DNA of 64,000 nt from Alloalcanivorax gelatiniphagus (GTDB lineage: Bacteria > Pseudomonadota > Gammaproteobacteria > Pseudomonadales > Alcanivoracaceae). The notes under the pieces are model-generated. The model worked only from the letters and a program-made list of their open reading frames with translations, searched no databases and was not told the DNA's origin. The position numbers and the translations under genes were made by a program. The stretch is taken from assembly GCF_005938655.1 (NCBI RefSeq), contig NZ_VCQT01000020.1, positions 98,044-162,043 on the forward strand, read 5' to 3'. Of this stretch, positions 63,852 through 64,000 are shown piece after piece; within the stretch, counting starts at the first letter, position 1; each line of letters starts with the position of its first letter.

Positions 63852-63917
63852 CGTGGCGTAGAGGATCACCGCTAAGCGGCTCAAGTTGAGAACAGGACGT
63901 TCGAAAGGTAGCCCCCA
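63852..63917. repeat. Second copy of the complex repeat, with the central segment inverted
   Basis: 63852-63883 matches 1649-1680 in the same orientation with a few mismatches. 63887-63917 matches the reverse complement of 1720-1750 with one mismatch. The rest of the 28-base arm seen at 1673-1700 is missing here. Confidence 0.8.
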
Positions 63918-63942
63918 GGGACATACAGGCGGGGCGTCTTTT

Positions 63943-64000
63943 GTAGGAGCGACTTCAGTCGCGATCGGGTAGTGTCCTACCGCCGTTGATCGCGACTGAA
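63943..64000. repeat. REP-like hairpin pair, copy 2, cut by the window edge
   Basis: This repeats the unit and linker of 63757-63825 with one change in the linker (TCCTAC for TCCCAC). The second arm runs off the window at 64000. Confidence 0.9.

Overview
The window is GC-rich chromosomal DNA from a gammaproteobacterium. The gacA-uvrC-pgsA-tRNA-Gly-tRNA-Cys-tRNA-Leu order, a long type II secretion operon, several acyl-CoA catabolic clusters with TRAP and Tct uptake systems, and recurrent hairpins built on GTAGGAGCGRCTTCAGYCGCG point to a metabolically versatile relative of Alcanivorax or Pseudomonas. The genus is my inference; no 16S rRNA gene is present.

Region 1 (1-2237) holds the end of a probable TetR regulator, a NicX-like ring-cleaving dioxygenase, a 600-base repeat-rich gap and a small ABM-domain protein. 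Region 2 (2238-26089) is a CoA-thioester catabolic locus. A leftward operon (7652 to 2238) has the enzyme set of bacterial itaconate degradation: MaoC-like hydratase, MmgE/PrpD protein, acyl-CoA dehydrogenase, class III CoA-transferase and CitE-like lyase. A rightward series (7767 to 24893) encodes three SDRs, a DUF35 protein paired with a thiolase-fold protein lacking both cysteines (a probable retro-aldolase), a true thiolase, a split MaoC hydratase, two acyl-CoA dehydrogenases, a crotonase, two acyl-CoA ligases and a TctABC-type uptake system. An AraC regulator lies inside. A GntR regulator and a PaaI-type thioesterase close the locus. Three evenly spaced GTATAC sites in the divergent promoter at 7684-7703, and a shared 10-mer upstream of the GntR gene, suggest a single GntR-controlled unit.

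Region 3 (26086-33053) holds an ArsA-type ATPase, a small protein ending in Cys-Cys and CstA as a tight leftward unit, then gacA, uvrC, pgsA and three tRNA genes. Region 4 (33125-41051) is a second CoA catabolic locus: a TetR regulator, a TAXI-TRAP transporter, and a divergent ligase/dehydrogenase/SDR operon. Two CTGACA-N2-TGTCAG palindromes lie in the divergent promoter region.

Region 5 (41312-56734) is a rightward run in which a three-receiver hybrid kinase, CheR, a receiver protein, CheB and a receiver-PilZ protein lead within 16 bases into gspE-F-G-H-I-J-K-L-M and a DUF1461-like membrane protein. Region 6 (56747-64000) has a protein with the layout of rifampin phosphotransferase but no phospho-histidine, a mosaic heptad-repeat structure that supplies its stop codon, metH, a DUF481 outer-membrane protein and further hairpin repeats. 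One repeat at 1649-1783 has a relative at 63852-63917 with its central segment in the opposite orientation.
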